From: Thalassobaculum litoreum DSM 18839 | GTDB taxonomy: Bacteria; Pseudomonadota; Alphaproteobacteria; Thalassobaculales; Thalassobaculaceae | Direction of reading: 5' to 3' | DNA: 64,000 bases | NCBI RefSeq assembly: GCF_900102465.1 | Contig: NZ_FNBW01000015.1 | Location: forward strand, 62,001-126,000 | Shown here: piece by piece, positions 1 through 6,996 of the stretch | Numbering within the stretch: the stretch's first letter is position 1 | Layout: each line of letters begins with the position of its first letter | Made by a program: the position numbers and the translations under genes | Notes under the pieces: model-generated | The model's input: only the letters and a program-made list of their open reading frames with translations | Told to the model about the DNA's origin: nothing | The model's database searches: none

Positions 1-443
1 GCGCCGGCCAGGGTCAGGCGCACCGGGCTGGCATTGCCGCGTAGCCCGCCGCCCAGGGCGAAGACCGCGGCGGCCGCCAGGGCCGCGCCCGGAAAGGCGA
101 GGAGCGACAGAAGGCCCGCATCGACCTGCCCGAGGACCAGCGCTCCGACCACCACCCCGAAGGCGGCCCCGGCGTTGATCCCGAGGATGCCCGGGTCGGC
201 CAGCGGGTTGCGGGTGACGGCCTGGATCGCCATTCCCGCCGCGCCGAGCGCGCCGCCGCAGACCAGCCCGGCGACCGTGCGCGGGAACCGGATGGCGCGG
301 ATGGTGACATGGGCGGGGTCGGTCGGGTCCGGGGCGACCAGCGCCTGCCAGAGTTCCGCCGGGGTGATCGGCCTATACCCCAGCAGCAGGCTGATCAGGA
401 TCGCCAGGAGCAGCAGGCCGAGCAGGGGCGACCAGCGCCTCAT
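1..443 (-). CDS. FecCD-family iron-siderophore ABC permease (5' part; runs off left edge)
   Basis: Inner-membrane permease of a ferric-siderophore/haem/B12 ABC importer. The visible N-terminal ~147 codons start MRRWSPLLGLLLLAILISLL (first membrane helix) and contain the family block ending RNPLADPGILGINAGAAFGV, the hallmark of FecCD/BtuC permeases. The ATG overlaps the stop of the binding-protein gene as ATGA (440-443), so the two are translationally coupled. The 3' end and any ATPase gene lie beyond the window. Family is secure; the transported chelate cannot be read from the sequence. Confidence 0.92.
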   Translation of the reverse strand, partial: MRRWSPLLGLLLLAILISLLLGYRPITPAELWQALVAPDPTDPAHVTIRAIRFPRTVAGLVCGGALGAAGMAIQAVTRNPLADPGILGINAGAAFGVVVGALVLGQVDAGLLSLLAFPGAALAAAAVFALGGGLRGNASPVRLTLAG

Positions 444-1486
444 GGGGCGAGGCCGGCTTCGCGCGCGCTGGCGACCGGGGTCGCCGGGTCGCCGTCGATG
501 GCCGCGGCGATGTCGTCCTCCAGGGCGTTCAGCGCGAAGGGAAGGGACAGCACGCTGCCGAAGGACAGGGCGGCGGCCAGCACGCCGCCGGCGAAGACCT
601 CCCGGCCCTCCCGGCAGGCCTCCAGGGTCTGGCGCATGGGTAGTGCCACGAGATCCGGGCTGGTCTGGAAGCTGGACACCCAGAGCAGCAGGTCGCCGTC
701 CAGCGGCGACAGGTCCTCCGGCGACAGCGGCGCGTAGAAGTCGTTGACGCCCGACAGTGCCGCGACGGCGTCGGTCGGCCGGAATCCGAGCTCGACGAGG
801 AAGCGGGCCCGGGTGTCGGCGCCGATGAACGCGCCGGTCTCCCCGCTCCAGTGATAGGCGGCCACACCGGTCTTGCCGGCCCAGGCCGGATGGCGGCGGC
901 GGGCGTCGGCGAAGGCCGCCCTCACGCCGGCCACCAGCTCCTGCGCCTGGGCAAGCCGGCCGGTCGCCCGGCCCAGGGTCAGGGTCATGCGGTCCCACGG
1001 CGTGCCGTACGCGCTGTCGGTGGCTTCATGCACCAGGACCGGCGCGATGCGGGAGAGCACCGTGTACTCGGCCTTGGAGATCCCGGCGCCGATGGCGACG
1101 ATGAGGTCGGGGTTCAGCGACGCGACCCGCTCCATGGACACCTCGCCGGTCAGCACGTCCGGTGTCGCGTCGCCGAGCTGGCGCTGGGCCCAGGGCCATA
1201 CGCCGTAGGGGAAGGCGCCGAACCAGTGGCGCACGGCGACCGGGCGCACACCCAGGGCCAGAAGCGGATCGTGGCTGGTATAGCCGAGCGAGACGACACG
1301 CTGCGCCGGTCGCGGCATCAGCGTCGTCCCGAAGGCATGATCGAAACGTAGGTCAGCGGCAGCCGCCGGGCGCGCCTGTACGCAGGCAGTCGCGGCGGCC
1401 GCCAGGCCGGTCAGGAAGGAACGGCGCGAGACTGTCCCGCGCCATCCGATGGTCTTCGCTGCCCGCCGATCGGCAGAATTCGTCAC
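440..1486 (-). CDS. Fe-siderophore ABC transporter periplasmic binding protein (FecB/FepB type)
   Basis: Periplasmic component that delivers ferric chelates to the FecCD permease encoded downstream. The 348-residue product opens with a twin-arginine signal (SRRSFLTGLAAAA) and an Ala-rich cleavage region, followed by the TroA/FecB fold: RVVSLGYTSHDPLLALGV near the start, LNPDLIVAIG and the VHEATDSAYG segment. I chose the GTG at 1486 because it forms a GTGA overlap with the stop of the receptor remnant upstream, a typical coupled start; the frame stays open much further upstream without resembling this family. It probably lost its dedicated receptor (see the remnant). Function secure, ligand unknown. 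Confidence 0.88.
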   Translation of the reverse strand: MTNSADRRAAKTIGWRGTVSRRSFLTGLAAAATACVQARPAAAADLRFDHAFGTTLMPRPAQRVVSLGYTSHDPLLALGVRPVAVRHWFGAFPYGVWPWAQRQLGDATPDVLTGEVSMERVASLNPDLIVAIGAGISKAEYTVLSRIAPVLVHEATDSAYGTPWDRMTLTLGRATGRLAQAQELVAGVRAAFADARRRHPAWAGKTGVAAYHWSGETGAFIGADTRARFLVELGFRPTDAVAALSGVNDFYAPLSPEDLSPLDGDLLLWVSSFQTSPDLVALPMRQTLEACREGREVFAGGVLAAALSFGSVLSLPFALNALEDDIAAAIDGDPATPVASAREAGLAP

Positions 1487-1620
1487 CAAGTGTACCTGAG
1501 TGTCGCTTTTACTGTGCGTCCGTCGGCGTAATAGGCAGTGTTCGGGTAGGTGTCGACACTTGAGATGCCCCGGTCGTCGCAGATGAGGGTTGCAAGTATC
1601 GCAATCGCGCCCGGTCGCCG
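1483..1620 (-). pseudogene. C-terminal remnant of a TonB-dependent receptor
   Basis: The last ~30-45 codons of this frame read ...DTYPNTAYYADGRTVKATLRYTW and stop. That is the usual end of a siderophore TonB-dependent receptor: a (Y)YGxGRTVxATLxYxW-type last beta strand finishing on an aromatic residue. Its TGA overlaps the GTG of the binding-protein gene as GTGA, the normal receptor-fecB-fecC order. Upstream of about 1620 the similarity is lost in all three frames and no receptor body follows before the ParD-like gene, so the gene was truncated by deletion or rearrangement. The left boundary is approximate. Confidence 0.6.
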
Positions 1621-1842
1621 TCCGGCGACAGGCGAAGCTGCAGAGATCGCGGAAAAGGGTTCGGGCGAACCTCGACACCACGCTCGACAGGCTTCTGAGA
1701 CAGGCCGCGTTCCCGCGGCGGCGGCCGGAGATCGGCGTGCGCATGCTGGCCGATGCCGCCACGGTCGCGGCCCTGCGCGCCTGGCTTCCCGGCCGGTCTG
1801 ACGCACCTGGGAACGGCGCCCTTGCCGGCCATTGCGAAGAGA

Positions 1843-1880
1843 GTATATGAATCGTATACGTTTCGTATCGCCAAGGAGAG
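1843..1880 (+). promoter_or_regulatory. Putative operator/promoter and RBS of the ParD-like/map pair
   Basis: AT-rich island in a GC-rich setting carrying GTATA (1843-1847), the perfect palindrome CGTATACG (1853-1860) and CGTAT (1864-1868), all sharing a GTAT core, followed by AGGAGAG (1874-1880) five bases before the ATG at 1885. Repeated half-sites just upstream of a ParD-like DNA-binding protein suggest autoregulation. This is inference from arrangement; the remaining part of the 1621-1842 stretch holds no gene I can support. Confidence 0.45.
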
Positions 1881-1884
1881 TTCG

Positions 1885-2097
1885 ATGGGTATCGTCAAGA
1901 TCGGCGACGACCTGCACGAGGAGGTTCGCCGCGCCAGCGCAGTGATGTGCCGCTCGATCAACGCCCAGGCGGAATTCTGGATGAAGATCGGCATGCTGGC
2001 CGAGGCCAACCCGTCGGTCTGTTTCACCGACATCATCCGCATGCAGCTCGACGCCGCCCAGGCCGGACCCGTCCCGGCGAACCGGGCGACCGCCTGA
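1885..2097 (+). CDS. ParD-like antitoxin-type protein
   Basis: A 70-residue protein beginning MGIVKIGDDLHEEVRRAS, with the ribbon-helix-helix start (short strand, then helix) and the conserved SxNAQAEFWxKIG block of the ParD-like family, ending ...FTDIIRMQLDAAQ. No RelE/ParE-type toxin accompanies it; instead the next base but one after its stop starts a methionine aminopeptidase gene. The pairing with map recurs in proteobacteria as far as I recall, so the protein may regulate that gene rather than neutralise a toxin. The start is set by the AGGAGAG site five bases upstream. Confidence 0.8.
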   Translation: MGIVKIGDDLHEEVRRASAVMCRSINAQAEFWMKIGMLAEANPSVCFTDIIRMQLDAAQAGPVPANRATA

Positions 2098-2098
2098 C

Positions 2099-2875
2099 AT
2101 GGTGAAGACTCCGGACGAACTGGCCCTGATGCGGGCGTCCGGCCGGCTTCTGGCCTCGGTCTTCGAGATGCTGGACGGCCTGGACCTCGCGGGACTGTCG
2201 ACCCTGCAGGTCAACGATCTGGTCGACCGCTTCATCACCGGGGACCTGGCGGCGCGACCGGCGAGCAAGGGCCAGTACGGCTACGAGTACGTGCTGAACT
2301 GCTCACGCAACCACGTGGTCTGCCACGGCGTGCCGGACCCGGGCGAGATCATCGCCGACGGCGACATCGTCAACCTGGACATCACCCTGGAGAAGGACGG
2401 CTTCATCGCCGATTCCAGCAAGACCTATGTGATCGGCAACGCCAGCCCGGCCGCCCGGCGCCTGGTGCGGATCGCCCAGGCGGCCATGTGGAAGGGCATC
2501 GCCCAGGTCCGACCCGGCGCCCGCCTGGGGGACATCGGCTACGCCATCGAGCGTCACGCCAAACGCAACGGCTGCTCGGTGGTGCGCGACTATTGCGGCC
2601 ACGGCATCGGCCGGGAGATGCACGAGGAGCCGCAGGTGCTGAATTTCGGCCGGCCGGGCACCGGAGGGACGCTGCGCGAGGGAATGGTCTTCACCGTCGA
2701 GCCGATGGTGAATCAGGGCACCCGCCAGACCGCCACCGAGGCCGACGGTTGGACGGTCGTGACCGCCGACGGAAAACTCTCCGCCCAGTTCGAACATACG
2801 GTCGCGGTTACCGCGACCGGCGTCGAGATCCTCACCCTGCGAAGCGACGAGACGCCCATGCTGGGACGAGGGTGA
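2099..2875 (+). CDS. map: Methionine aminopeptidase, type I
   Basis: Removes the initiator methionine from nascent proteins in the cytoplasm, using two divalent metals. All five metal ligands are present in the 258-residue chain: D94 (NLDIT), D105 (IADSS), H168 (CGHGIG), E201 (FTVEP) and E232 (QFEHT), plus the substrate histidine H175. Length is normal for the bare type Ia enzyme with no N-terminal extension. It starts one base after the ParD-like stop with no strong Shine-Dalgarno of its own, implying coupling. A housekeeping map probably exists elsewhere, making this an accessory, regulated copy; that is inference. Confidence 0.95.
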   Translation: MVKTPDELALMRASGRLLASVFEMLDGLDLAGLSTLQVNDLVDRFITGDLAARPASKGQYGYEYVLNCSRNHVVCHGVPDPGEIIADGDIVNLDITLEKDGFIADSSKTYVIGNASPAARRLVRIAQAAMWKGIAQVRPGARLGDIGYAIERHAKRNGCSVVRDYCGHGIGREMHEEPQVLNFGRPGTGGTLREGMVFTVEPMVNQGTRQTATEADGWTVVTADGKLSAQFEHTVAVTATGVEILTLRSDETPMLGRG

Positions 2876-2877
2876 GG

Positions 2878-3177
2878 CTAGGTGTCCGATAGGTGGTCGG
2901 GGAGATGCATCCGTTCATGCACTACCCGCACGATAAACACGCCATCCGGTTCGACGAGATACACGACCCAGTGCTTTTCGTATCTGGCGAGACGGACGGG
3001 CGGGTTGAATTCGGTCCGTTCCGGAGCGATGTCCGGGTTCTCCGCCAGTTGTCGGAACCGGTGCTCCATCCCAGCAAGATATTTTCGTCGCTGGCCGGCG
3101 CCCCATTGCCGCTGGGTGTGTAGGCCGATGTCCCGGATATCGCTCTGCGCCTTTCTTGAGACGCGGTAGAGGGCCAT
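2878..3177 (-). CDS. parE: ParE/RelE-family toxin
   Basis: A 99-residue basic protein with the ParE fold signature: N-terminal YRVSRKAQSDIRDIGLHTQRQW, a central HRFRQLAENPDIAPER helix and a C-terminal HWVVYLVE...VFIVRVVHERMH strand pair. ParE toxins poison DNA gyrase. The gene begins inside the antitoxin stop (TGATG at 3175-3179), antitoxin first, the standard type II order. It converges with map, with two bases between the genes. Confidence 0.9.
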   Translation of the reverse strand: MALYRVSRKAQSDIRDIGLHTQRQWGAGQRRKYLAGMEHRFRQLAENPDIAPERTEFNPPVRLARYEKHWVVYLVEPDGVFIVRVVHERMHLPDHLSDT

Positions 3178-3410
3178 CAGCGGCTATCCAGATCCGACTG
3201 GATGTCCTCCATGCTGAAGTCCTCGGCAACTCCGCTCTCGACTCCTTCCGTGATCACAGCCTGAAGCCGGGCGATATCGGCCGCCCGTTCCTGGTCGCGC
3301 CGGATGAGATCGCGCACATAGTCGCTGGCATTGCTGTATCGGCCCGAGCGGGCCTGGGCTTCGACCCAATGTTTCATCGGGTCAGGCAGCGAAACGTTCA
3401 TGGTCGCCAT
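3177..3410 (-). CDS. parD: ParD-type antitoxin
   Basis: A 77-residue antitoxin. The N-terminus MATMNVSLPDPMKHWVEAQ is a ribbon-helix-helix DNA-binding domain, followed by the ParD motif GRYSNASDYVRDLIRRDQ and a charged C-terminal tail (VAEDFSMEDIQSDLD) that would wrap the toxin. The start at 3410 is fixed by GGAGG seven bases upstream; an in-frame ATG at 3458 has no such site and would place the operator inside the gene. Overlaps parE by one base. Confidence 0.9.
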   Translation of the reverse strand: MATMNVSLPDPMKHWVEAQARSGRYSNASDYVRDLIRRDQERAADIARLQAVITEGVESGVAEDFSMEDIQSDLDSR

Positions 3411-3418
3411 GTGATCCT

Positions 3419-3435
3419 CCATACGACGAGTATGG
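3419..3435. promoter_or_regulatory. ParDE operator: perfect inverted repeat
   Basis: CCATAC-GACGA-GTATGG, six-base arms with a five-base spacer, immediately upstream of the antitoxin start and overlapping its ribosome-binding region. Position and symmetry fit an autoregulatory ParD site. Binding is inferred. Confidence 0.6.
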
Positions 3436-3465
3436 CGAAAATTGGCAAAGATTGTCAAACTTGGA

Positions 3466-4761
3466 TCAGAACCCGGCCGCCCGGATCGCCAGGCCGCCCA
3501 GGGCGGCGACCACGAGCACCTTGCCGATGCCGAAATGGAACCGGAAGGCCAGCACCGCGGCCAATGCGAACAGGGCCAGCGCAGGCAGGTTCAGGCTTGC
3601 CGGGTCCGGCCAGGTCAGCCGCAGGCCCCACCGGTCGACCTGCTCCACCCGCTCGAAGAACACGTGCATGGCGAACCACAGGGACAAGTTCAGGATCACC
3701 CCCACCACCGCGGCGGTGACCATGGACAGGGCCTGGCGCAGCCGCCGGCGGCCGGCGAGCCAGTCGATGTAAGGGGCGCCGGCGAAGATCCACAGGAAGC
3801 AGGGCGCGAAGGTCACCCACAGGGCCATGGCCGCGCCCGCCACGCCGGCCGCCAGTCCGCCGGCCTTCGCGGCGGCGAGAAAGCCGACGAACTGGGTCAC
3901 CAGGATCAGCGGCCCCGGCGTGGTTTCGGCCAGGCCGAGCCCGTCCATCATCTCGCCGGTGGTCAGCCAGCCCTTTTGCGCCACCACGTCCTGGGCCATA
4001 TAGGCGAGAACCGCATAGGCGCCGCCGAAAGTGACCACCGCGAGCTTGGAGAAGAACACGCCGATCTGCGTCAGCAGCCCGCCCGGGTCGAGGGCGGCGG
4101 CGATCAGCACCGGTGTCCACCACAGGACGAGCCATACCGCCACGGTGCCGGCGGTCCCGGCCAGGGCCGGGGCGCCGGCCGGCGTTGGCGCGACCGACGA
4201 AGGTCCGGCCGGCCGCAGCAGGCCAAGAACCGCCGCCCCCAGGATGATCAGTGGGAACGGCAGGGCGAGGAAGAAGATCGCCACGAAGGCGAGACCGGCG
4301 ACCCACCAGTGCAGTGGCGAGGACAGGGTGCGGCGGGCGATCCGCAGCAGCGCCTCGATCACGATGACGACCACCGCCGCCTTGACCCCGAGGAACAGCG
4401 CGTCGACCAGCGGCACCTCGCCGAACGTGGCGTAGAGGGCGGCCAGGGCGAGGATGACGGCGGCGCCCGGCAGGACGAAGAGCAGCCCCGCCGCCAGCCC
4501 GCCGGCCAGCCCGTGCAGCCGCCACCCGGCATAGGTCGCAAGCTGCATCGCCTCCGGTCCCGGCAGGAGCATGCAGAAGTTCAGGGCGTTGAGAAACTGG
4601 TCCTCATTGAGCCAGCGCCGCTCTTCGACGATCTCTCGGTGCATCAGGGCGATCTGCGCCGTCGGTCCGCCGAAGGACAGCAGGCCGATCCGCAGCCAGA
4701 CCCGCAGCGCCTCGCCGAAGCCGGGCGTCGCCGGCGCGCTCTCGTTCACGATGTCGCTCAT
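3466..4761 (-). CDS. chrA: Chromate efflux transporter ChrA (two-domain CHR family)
   Basis: Inner-membrane chromate exporter of 431 residues, the usual length of the duplicated long-chain CHR family. Domain 1 carries IGLLSFGGPTAQIALMHREI and LLPGPEAMQLATYAGW; domain 2 repeats the pattern as FFSKLAVVTFGGAYAVLAYM and ETTPGPLILVTQFVGF. Around ten to twelve hydrophobic helices are evident. Its ATG lies inside the stop codon of the ChrB-like gene (ATGA, 4758-4761), so the two form one operon. Chromate as substrate rests on family and partner. Confidence 0.93.
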   Translation of the reverse strand: MSDIVNESAPATPGFGEALRVWLRIGLLSFGGPTAQIALMHREIVEERRWLNEDQFLNALNFCMLLPGPEAMQLATYAGWRLHGLAGGLAAGLLFVLPGAAVILALAALYATFGEVPLVDALFLGVKAAVVVIVIEALLRIARRTLSSPLHWWVAGLAFVAIFFLALPFPLIILGAAVLGLLRPAGPSSVAPTPAGAPALAGTAGTVAVWLVLWWTPVLIAAALDPGGLLTQIGVFFSKLAVVTFGGAYAVLAYMAQDVVAQKGWLTTGEMMDGLGLAETTPGPLILVTQFVGFLAAAKAGGLAAGVAGAAMALWVTFAPCFLWIFAGAPYIDWLAGRRRLRQALSMVTAAVVGVILNLSLWFAMHVFFERVEQVDRWGLRLTWPDPASLNLPALALFALAAVLAFRFHFGIGKVLVVAALGGLAIRAAGF

Positions 4762-5582
4762 GCCACGGCCCTCTTATCCGATCCGGCCTGCGCCGTCTCG
4801 CGCGCCCAATGATAGAGGGCGTCGTACACCACCATGGCGGCATCGAGTTGGGCAAGGTCCTCGGTGAACAGTTCGGACAGGCCCAGGGAGAGGGCGAGCA
4901 GCCCGGACGACTCCGCTGCCAGATCCGGCCGCCGGGTGTCCGCGCCGCGCACGATGGTGGCCAGCTGCCGCAGCGGCGGGGTGTCGAGGCCGAAGCGCTC
5001 CACCATCGCGTCGAAGGTACAGAACTCCCCGCGATGGCTCCAGTCCCCGCCCTCTGTACTGACGGGCATGGCGTCGAAAGGCGTGGCGCCGAACCGCTCG
5101 GCCACCGCGTGCACCTCCTCGGGGGCCACGAACAGGAAGCGGGCGCGGCGGTCGACGAAGCGGCGGATCAGCCAGGGGCAGGCGATCCGATCCACCTTCG
5201 GCCGGCGGCGGGTGACCCACAGGGTCCGACCCTCCGCGTCGCGCGGCGGCAGGGCGGCCAGCGGCACAAGGGGCAGGCCGGCATCGCTCCAGCCGAGATG
5301 CCCGCCGTCGAGCGCGACCGCGGCGACACCCCACAGGCGCAGCAGGGCGGCCGCCCCCTGGCTGAGCTTGGCGCCCCGGTGGCAGATCACCACCACGCGG
5401 CGACCCTGAAGCCGGGGTGCCAGGTCCTCGATGCGGTGATGGGGCTGGCGGAAGGCGCCGGGGAGCAGGCGCGGATCGGCCTGGACGTCCTCGTCGATGC
5501 GGACATCGACAACAATCGGGCAGTCGGGCGTGCCGATCAGTCGGCACAGCTGTGGGGCGGAGATATCGATGGGAGCGGCCAT
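4758..5582 (-). CDS. Rhodanese-ChrB fusion chromate resistance protein
   Basis: A 274-residue fusion. Residues ~8-110 form a rhodanese domain (IVVDVRIDED, then VVVICHRGAKLSQGAA with candidate catalytic Cys67); residues ~118-265 form the ChrB C-terminal chromate-resistance domain, beginning LWVTRRRPKVDRIACPWLIR and including GEFCTFDAMVERFGL and DAAMVVYDALYHWARE. ChrB-type proteins sense or respond to chromate next to chrA. The rhodanese half suggests sulfur transfer or thiol chemistry on chromate. The start has AGAGGAT upstream. It lacks the N-terminal domain of classical ChrB regulators, so a repressor role is uncertain. Confidence 0.88.
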   Translation of the reverse strand: MAAPIDISAPQLCRLIGTPDCPIVVDVRIDEDVQADPRLLPGAFRQPHHRIEDLAPRLQGRRVVVICHRGAKLSQGAAALLRLWGVAAVALDGGHLGWSDAGLPLVPLAALPPRDAEGRTLWVTRRRPKVDRIACPWLIRRFVDRRARFLFVAPEEVHAVAERFGATPFDAMPVSTEGGDWSHRGEFCTFDAMVERFGLDTPPLRQLATIVRGADTRRPDLAAESSGLLALSLGLSELFTEDLAQLDAAMVVYDALYHWARETAQAGSDKRAVA

Positions 5583-5669
5583 GGCGCATCCTCTCTGTCA
5601 GGTGACGAAGGATGCGAACTTGGGCCGAAGCCTGATGGGGCGTTCGCCAGCCCCGCGCCTTTCTGTGCG

Positions 5670-5719
5670 CCCTGCGGATCCGACCGTCAAGCGTATTGGT
5701 GGGGCGGAGGTCCGCAGGG
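5670..5719. repeat. Inverted repeat in the gap before the chromate operon
   Basis: CCCTGCGGA (5670-5678) and TCCGCAGGG (5711-5719), perfect nine-base arms around a 32-base loop, in the 177-base gap between two leftward genes. It could end the small upstream gene's transcript or be a protein-binding site. No U-run follows on the minus strand, so a simple intrinsic terminator is unlikely. Confidence 0.35.
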
Positions 5720-5759
5720 TCGCTGTCTTGTCGTGGCGCGGGGTGTTAGAGAGCGGGTA

Positions 5760-6044
5760 TCAGGTGGCCTTGCTGGTCTGAACCTGCGCGCTTCGGGCGG
5801 CCGCCTCGGGGTCGACCGCGCGCATGGCCTTGCGAACCGCGGCGAGCGAATGCTGCTCCCCGCCGCCCATGTTCTCCTCGGCCGCGACCTCGAGTTCGCG
5901 GGCATCGGCCTCCATCGACTTGAGCACGCTGAGCTTCTCCTCCTTGGTCAGGTTCTCGCTCTGCGCGACGGCCATGGGGTCTTCGAAATGCTCGTAGGGG
6001 CTCAGCATCATTGCCGCGAGATCCGCGGCGCCTTGGGCGACCAT
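5760..6044 (-). CDS. Small conserved proteobacterial protein of unknown function
   Basis: A 94-residue soluble, acidic, helical protein. The core EHFEDPMAVAQSENLTKEEK then LSVLKSMEADARELEVAAEE-NMGGGE matches a family of short proteins I have seen in alphaproteobacteria, whose shared signature is a K-x-x-x-L-x-x-W/M-E-x-DA-R-E-L-x-V-A-x-EE-NM-x-GGE block. No function is known to me. GGAGG lies eight bases before the ATG, so expression is likely. It reads in the same direction as the chromate operon, 177 bases upstream. Confidence 0.75.
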   Translation of the reverse strand: MVAQGAADLAAMMLSPYEHFEDPMAVAQSENLTKEEKLSVLKSMEADARELEVAAEENMGGGEQHSLAAVRKAMRAVDPEAAARSAQVQTSKAT

Positions 6045-6242
6045 CTTTCAATCCTCCATTTGACTGAGGCAGATCGGCGTCCGTCTGCGTGAGGGTGGCC
6101 GAGCGGCCTTGCCGCGTGCCTCAATCGTCGGCAACGCCTGACCTGCAGACATTGCCTTCGACTGGTGATGGAACGTCACGCACAGGCCCCGGTTCCTGAA
6201 TTCGGTCGCCGATGCCGCCGGCCGATCGCTCCCGCCGGACGC

Positions 6243-6605
6243 TTACCGCGACAGGGGCCGCGCGAAGCTGATCTCGTGGCCGTCGGGGTCGGTGACATGG
6301 AAGTAGCGTTCGCCCCAGGGCGCGTCGGAGGGCGCGAAATCCGGGCTGTATCCGGCATCGACGACCGCCCGGTGCATGGCGTCCACATCGTCGACGAAAA
6401 GAATGACGCGCCCCCACCACCGCAACGGCACGTCCGGTGCCGCGAGGATCAGGTTCAGCGCGTCCTCGCCTGCCGCCAGCGTGGTGAAGGCGGCGGTCTC
6501 GCCGCCCTTGGCGACGTCGAAGCCGATCGAGCGGTAGAACGCGACCGAGCGTGCCATGTCGTGGGTCGCCAGGGTGATCGCGTTCAGCTTCTCGATTTTG
6601 GCCAT
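6243..6605 (-). CDS. VOC-superfamily (glyoxalase/bleomycin-resistance-like) protein
   Basis: A 120-residue single-module vicinal-oxygen-chelate protein. It has the two beta-alpha-beta-beta-beta halves: LNAITLATHDMARSVAFYRS with IGFDV, then VILFVDDVDAMHRAVVDAGY and a final HVTDPDGHEISFARPL. E115 near the end can be a metal ligand, but the first-strand ligand position carries Thr (ITLAT) rather than His, so it may not be a canonical glyoxalase. Start chosen for GGGAG upstream; the frame is open further 5' without VOC similarity. Substrate unknown. Confidence 0.85.
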   Translation of the reverse strand: MAKIEKLNAITLATHDMARSVAFYRSIGFDVAKGGETAAFTTLAAGEDALNLILAAPDVPLRWWGRVILFVDDVDAMHRAVVDAGYSPDFAPSDAPWGERYFHVTDPDGHEISFARPLSR

Positions 6606-6742
6606 CGATGTCTCCCAGTCCGATCCCATGTGCCGGTCCCATGTGCCGGTCTCACACGCGGGCAACGCCGGCGGCCGGTTCCTGGTTCCGGAACCGTCCC
6701 GGCAGCCGACCGTTTCCTCCCTAGACAAGACAGGAGGAGAAA

Positions 6743-6979
6743 ATGCCTAGGACCAGAACCCTGATGGCCGGCCTGCTGGCGCTTCCGGTCAACGCGATCC
6801 TTTTCGGCAGCGGTGCCGTCCTCGTTCTCTCGATCCCGCAGCTGCAGCCCTACATGGAGTATGTCCTGCCGGCGGCGATCGCGGTCGCCTTCGCGCTGAC
6901 CTGGCCGATCGCCTGGACGCTGGCGCCGCGGCTGCGCGTGCGGAACGACTACTATCCCAACCTGTTTCGTAAGGACTGA
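6743..6979 (+). CDS. Small two-helix membrane protein
   Basis: A 78-residue protein with two hydrophobic helices (about 8-31 and 40-60), a WPIAWTLAPRLRVRNDYY positively charged post-helix segment and a short polar tail. AGGAGGAG sits before the ATG, so it is probably translated. Reminiscent of small DUF2798-like inner-membrane proteins, but I cannot assign a function. Eighteen bases separate it from ligD, so they may be cotranscribed. Confidence 0.7.
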   Translation: MPRTRTLMAGLLALPVNAILFGSGAVLVLSIPQLQPYMEYVLPAAIAVAFALTWPIAWTLAPRLRVRNDYYPNLFRKD

Positions 6980-6996
6980 CGCCGGACGGCTGAGCG

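Noticed and set aside
440-1762. Long version of the siderophore binding protein starting at 1762
   Set aside because: The extra 90 residues precede a normal twin-arginine signal, which must be N-terminal; the GTGA overlap supports the start at 1486.
1590-1850. Plus-strand 86-codon frame upstream of the ParD-like gene
   Set aside because: No ribosome site and no recognisable family, although part of it (residues ~25-65) looks mildly protein-like; kept as non-coding.
1509-2042. Minus-strand frame over the ParD-like gene that could have extended the receptor remnant
   Set aside because: Only the frame ending at 1483 resembles a receptor tail; this one shows no beta-barrel pattern.
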